From Epiperipatus broadwayi (lineage: Eukaryota; Onychophora; Udeonychophora; Euonychophora; Peripatidae): a stretch of DNA of 64,000 bases. Both the position numbers and the translations under genes were made by a program. The notes beneath the pieces are model-generated. The model did not search any database. It was given only the letters and a program-made list of their open reading frames with translations, and was not told where the DNA came from. The number at the start of each line of letters is the position of its first letter. Within the stretch, counting starts at the first letter, position 1. The stretch lies in assembly GCA_028023455.1 (NCBI GenBank), contig JAQFVV010006335.1, positions 1,659,912 to 1,723,911 of the forward strand. The letters run 5' to 3'. This document shows positions 60,323 through 64,000 of this stretch, piece by piece.

Positions 60323-62261
60323 TAACTTTATATTTTGATCATGTATTTTTATGTTGAAATGTTTTTGAGCATGTAATTTGTGTAGTCGATCTATGCTCAA
60401 CATTAAACAACAAACTTTTATAAATCCATCTGTGCGAATTTATATAAATGTTAAATTTAAATCAGGCATGAATGGCTATATAGATTTGTAAAGTTATATT
60501 AGGGGAGGTAATCTTAGGTTATTTGTTCCATAGTTGAATTAGGTCAATGGATTGGATATATTGGTGTAATTAGTAGATGTAGTACGAGATTCACTTTGGG
60601 CAGAATCTCTTTATACACTGCATCACCTCCTGTTTGCCTATGGAATGGGATGGTGAGACAGGAAATGCAGTCCCTTCCTATGGAGATTTTTTTATTGTTC
60701 TTCTTGCCATACAGATGTAACATTCCTGTATTGGACAAGAGTCAATGTCTTCTTTAACTATACTGTTCAGATGTACATTCCTGACAGTATAGAAATTTTT
60801 GTGATGTCGTATTTTCATGCTACATTGAATACATCAATGTATCAGATGGACTGACACCGGTTTTCCTGTGAGTTTTTAGCCTAAGGTTAAATGAGGGATA
60901 GAACATTTTCTTTTCAAATGCAAATCTATATAGTTTATTCATACTCGACAATCTTAAAATAAATATAAAATTCATCTGTGTGGATGATTTAAAATCTTAA
61001 AATAATAATTTAAATTAAAAATTAATATTAAAATCTAAATAATATATGTTATTCCTCAAATTTAAAATGATTATATATGTGCGTAAATAAATATTGTTTG
61101 TGAGTTAATTACTGGGAGTGGCTTTTATTTTTTTTATATTTAAGATATAAAATTAAACGAAGGTATATATTATTGTCTCTGCATCTACCCTGAGCTAGTG
61201 ACTTGGGATAATGGTCCAAATATAAAATAAAGTGGGATCTTAACTTACGTATTTGCCTACTATATAAATTTTTTTGGTTCAAATGCCTAGATGGCGCCCT
61301 TGTAGTGCAGATTATGGTAAGATACGATTTTCACTTTTTTTGGATCATTATAATATATATATATAAAAGTAACTGCACTTCCCAAAAAGCTATGAAAATA
61401 TCAATCAACCATAGCATGATAAAATAATACCATTCTATCATTTAGCTTTGGTGGTAGTTATACTTAGTTCATTGACATTGTTATAAATAAAAGATTGAAA
61501 TCTATGTATTAATTTTATGTACAAAATACATAATCTGGAATCATTATTAAACAATTCAGAGGATTAAAGCTGAAGGTAGTTTTAACATTTAAATATCAAA
61601 CAAAATGTCAGATTTTAATAAATGTAGCAGTAAATAATCATAGATTAATGATATGATTGAAAGAGAAATAATCTGCATTTTCTAATGATCTATGTAAATG
61701 TCAATCAAAAATGAAAAGATATAATGATACTAATTTATTTTTATCAATAAAAATAATAACAAAAAAAAATGACAAAATTTTTATTACAATTCATCCTTTC
61801 AGGTATTAAACAAATAAATTCTTTTCATGTAAAAACTGCCACCAAAACAAAAACATAAATACACACATGAGTATTTAAAATTCAAAAACAATTGTTAATC
61901 ATCCATATCATTGAATGACACTTTTTATAAGGTTGATGAGCTGTCAGATTCAAAATTGATTACATGATTATTTTCATTAATTATGTTGGATCTTAGGCCA
62001 TCAATACTATGATAATTTATTTGAATGCTAATGGTATTTGTCTTTGAATTATAAGTATCATTATATGTGTATGTATTTTAATTGTATTTTTTTACTTGAG
62101 AAGTTATATTTTTTTAATATGTGAAACTATGATTGTAATAAAAATTGTTTTTCTATATTTTGTTTTTTTCTAATATTTTAATGCTATTTGTAGTTTACTT
62201 TCATGTTATTACTACATTAGACAGTGTATATGTATATATTGATACAAATATTTTCACTGGT

Positions 62262-62776
62262 TGCATATATAAAAGACATAATTTTGCGGGTTCATCCATG
62301 TTAAAAAATTTAAATATTGATATACTGAAGTTTCAACTTGATCACACAAGTCATCCACAGGGTCATAAAAGGTAGAAAGACGGTTCTAGAGGCGCTACAA
62401 TCACTGATTCGAAAAAAAAAAACATTAAACTTCCACCAATAGCAAAAATGTTAAATTAAGAATGTTTTTTAAAAGATTTTTTTGAGATACTTAAAAGGCC
62501 AGATTGTATCAATAAGCGAGATAATACATACAAACTTCCTCCTATTTGGAAAGATTTTTTTTTAAAAAAACATTTTTAATTTAACATTTTTGCTATTGGT
62601 GGAACTTTAACGTTTTTTTTTTTTTTTTTTTAAATCAGTGATTGTAGCGCCTCTACGACCGCCTTTCTACTTTTTATCACTGAGTGGATGACTTATGTGA
62701 TCGAGTCGAAACGTTGGTATAGCAATATTAAAGTTTTTAACATGGATGAACCTGCAAAATATGTCTTTTATATATT
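62262..62776. mobile_element. foldback element with hammerhead-like motif
   Basis: Arms of about 225 bases: 62,262-62,485 and 62,550-62,776. Shared strings include ATATATAAAAGACATA, GGTTCATCCATGTTAAAAA, GTAGCGCCTCTA and CCACCAATAGCAAAAATGTT (or complements). The right arm at 62,680-62,717 reads CTGAGTGGATGACT...AGTCGAAACGTTGG; the left arm has its mutated complement. GACT/AGTC helix and CGAAACG are typical of PLE ribozyme motifs, but the CUGANGA box is irregular. No protein frame. Confidence 0.7.
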
Positions 62777-63089
62777 AAAATAAAATAAAAACTTTTGTGG
62801 ATCTTATTGTATATTAGTTTTCTGCATAAGAAAATTATATGATCCAGCGTACAAAGAATCCTGTTTTAAGTTTTTTAAATTCTTCAACCATGACTGCATC
62901 TACTGAAACAGAAAATTTACATTCATCTTAGTCAAGACGACGGCTGTGTGAGAAAAATATTGTGTCTCAAGAAAGAATCATATTATACATGAAGTACAGA
63001 CGTTTATGTTTGTATTTGATATGCGTCCAAACAAAATATAATATGGATTAACAAGTTCTATATTTCCTTTATTTTTAGTTAGTTGACTA

Positions 63090-63200
63090 ATTAAAAGCAA
63101 TTTTAGAAGAAGAAGACATAATATGATGGGTTTCCTTAAAGCTAAAATATGTTGATCATCATTTTGTCTTTCTTCTTCTAAAATCGTTTTTAATCAATCA
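63090..63200. repeat. short inverted repeat, MITE-like
   Basis: ATTAAAAGCAATTTTAGAAG (63,090) mirrors CTTCTAAAATCGTTTTTAAT (63,173-63,192), with AAGAAGACA/TGTCTTTCTT and ATGATG/CATCAT inside. Confidence 0.75.
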
Positions 63201-64000
63201 ATCATCACTGTAAAACAGAAGGAAAGAGATTCTTAGTTATAAATAAATTACTCTACAAGTAGATAGTTATAATTTTTATCTCCCAATGAAAAAAAAATAG
63301 AAAATTGATAAAGTCAGTTTTATTCAATAAAAACTGTCAAGCTCAAATGTATTATCATTTTTGAAATAATGTGATGGATATGTTCTCTAATCTACAAAAC
63401 ACATATCTTAAAATTCAAGATCTCTTTGAGTATAGATAATCGTCTCTTTCACTATTACTTTGTTGCCGCTTTAAATTTTAGCAATAATGAATATATGTAT
63501 AACTAATTAAAAATGCTATTCTAATTTACATATATATATATGTATTTATAAACGCTTTCATATATAAGTGGACACATTGATTTTCATATGATCAATTGCC
63601 AATATTGACCTGTTTTAATATTATTAATAGAATACAATTTGAATAAACGTGCCTTTTTTATTATAACATTAAATTCCTTTGAGTTGGAATGTATCAGAAT
63701 TAAACATAGCAACTTTTTCGAGTAAGCAATATTTACACATTTTCTTAGTAAAAATCATATGTTCAATAATTTAATGTAAAAAGCCTGAAGTATTTGCTTT
63801 TTTGATGCTTCCCATTTTCCTTTTACGTGAATAAATATTTAATTTTCTCATGCCAATATAATTCTCATATTTTTTTCACATGGTCATTGTTCATAATTTT
63901 ATCTATTTCTTCTAAGCATACGATCAAACATAAGATAACTCCAAACTGTTTATTAAACAAATAAAAATAAATTGTGTGTATTTGTGTGATATATAAGAAA
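63201..64000. other. A+T-rich spacer, nothing recognisable
   Basis: No feature supported to the end of the window. Confidence 0.5.

Overview
This window reads as repeat-rich, very A+T-rich nuclear DNA (roughly three quarters A+T by eye) from an invertebrate animal. The animal assignment rests on non-LTR retrotransposons, Penelope-like elements (PLEs) with GIY-YIG endonucleases, a tRNA-derived SINE family with A-tails, GT-AG exon-like islands and abundant (TA)n, (AAT)n and (GATA)n microsatellites. The mixture would suit a mollusc, cnidarian or flatworm, but the phylum cannot be settled by reading alone. There is no bacterial gene organisation. Most long open frames are simple repeats read as poly-Leu, poly-Tyr/Ile or similar, and are not genes.

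Layout. 0-3 kb: a SINE with a 16-bp target duplication, (TA)n, and an (AAT)n array joined to an RTE-like LINE scrap. 3.7-6.9 kb: a decayed, 5'-truncated LINE on the minus strand. 7.1 kb: a possible short exon. 7.2-8.15 kb: a head-to-head cluster of about four copies of one small repeat. 9.7-10.4 kb: the 3' part of an RTE-like LINE. 10.7-19.7 kb: mostly featureless. 19.7-25.6 kb: two diverged, inverted copies of a roughly 660-bp repeat about 4.5 kb apart, with a hammerhead-like relic and (TA)n between them. 28.8-32.66 kb: a nearly full-length but broken LINE of the same family as the 3.7-6.9 kb copy. 33-44.5 kb: a second SINE, hammerhead-like relics, several foldback elements, large (AT)n and (GATA)n/(GATG)n arrays. 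46.0-46.4 kb: the best candidate for real coding exons. 47.1-49.95 kb: a foldback element, a small PLE with an intact GIY-YIG frame inside inverted arms, and a second decayed PLE endonuclease on the other strand. 51.7-53.6 kb: repeats carrying hammerhead-ribozyme motifs on both strands. 53.7-64 kb: minisatellites, (TA)n, a possible terminal exon and 3' UTR at 57-58.7 kb, a possible first coding exon at 59.7 kb, and another foldback with a hammerhead-like motif at 62.3-62.8 kb.

The connecting theme is a high density of hammerhead-like motifs in several sequence families: near 22.7, 33.85, 34.2, 38.5/38.7, 43.3/44.4, 51.8/52.1/52.5, 53.0/53.4 and 62.3/62.7 kb. One of them (53,356-53,396, minus strand) keeps every core position of a hammerhead plus three helices. 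They occur as tandem or inverted pairs, as expected for PLE pseudo-LTRs and the small non-autonomous retrozymes known in animals. Host gene content is thin: if the exon candidates are real, the window is mainly the introns and flanks of one or two plus-strand genes encoding membrane proteins. No tRNA, rRNA, CRISPR array or prokaryotic operon was found.
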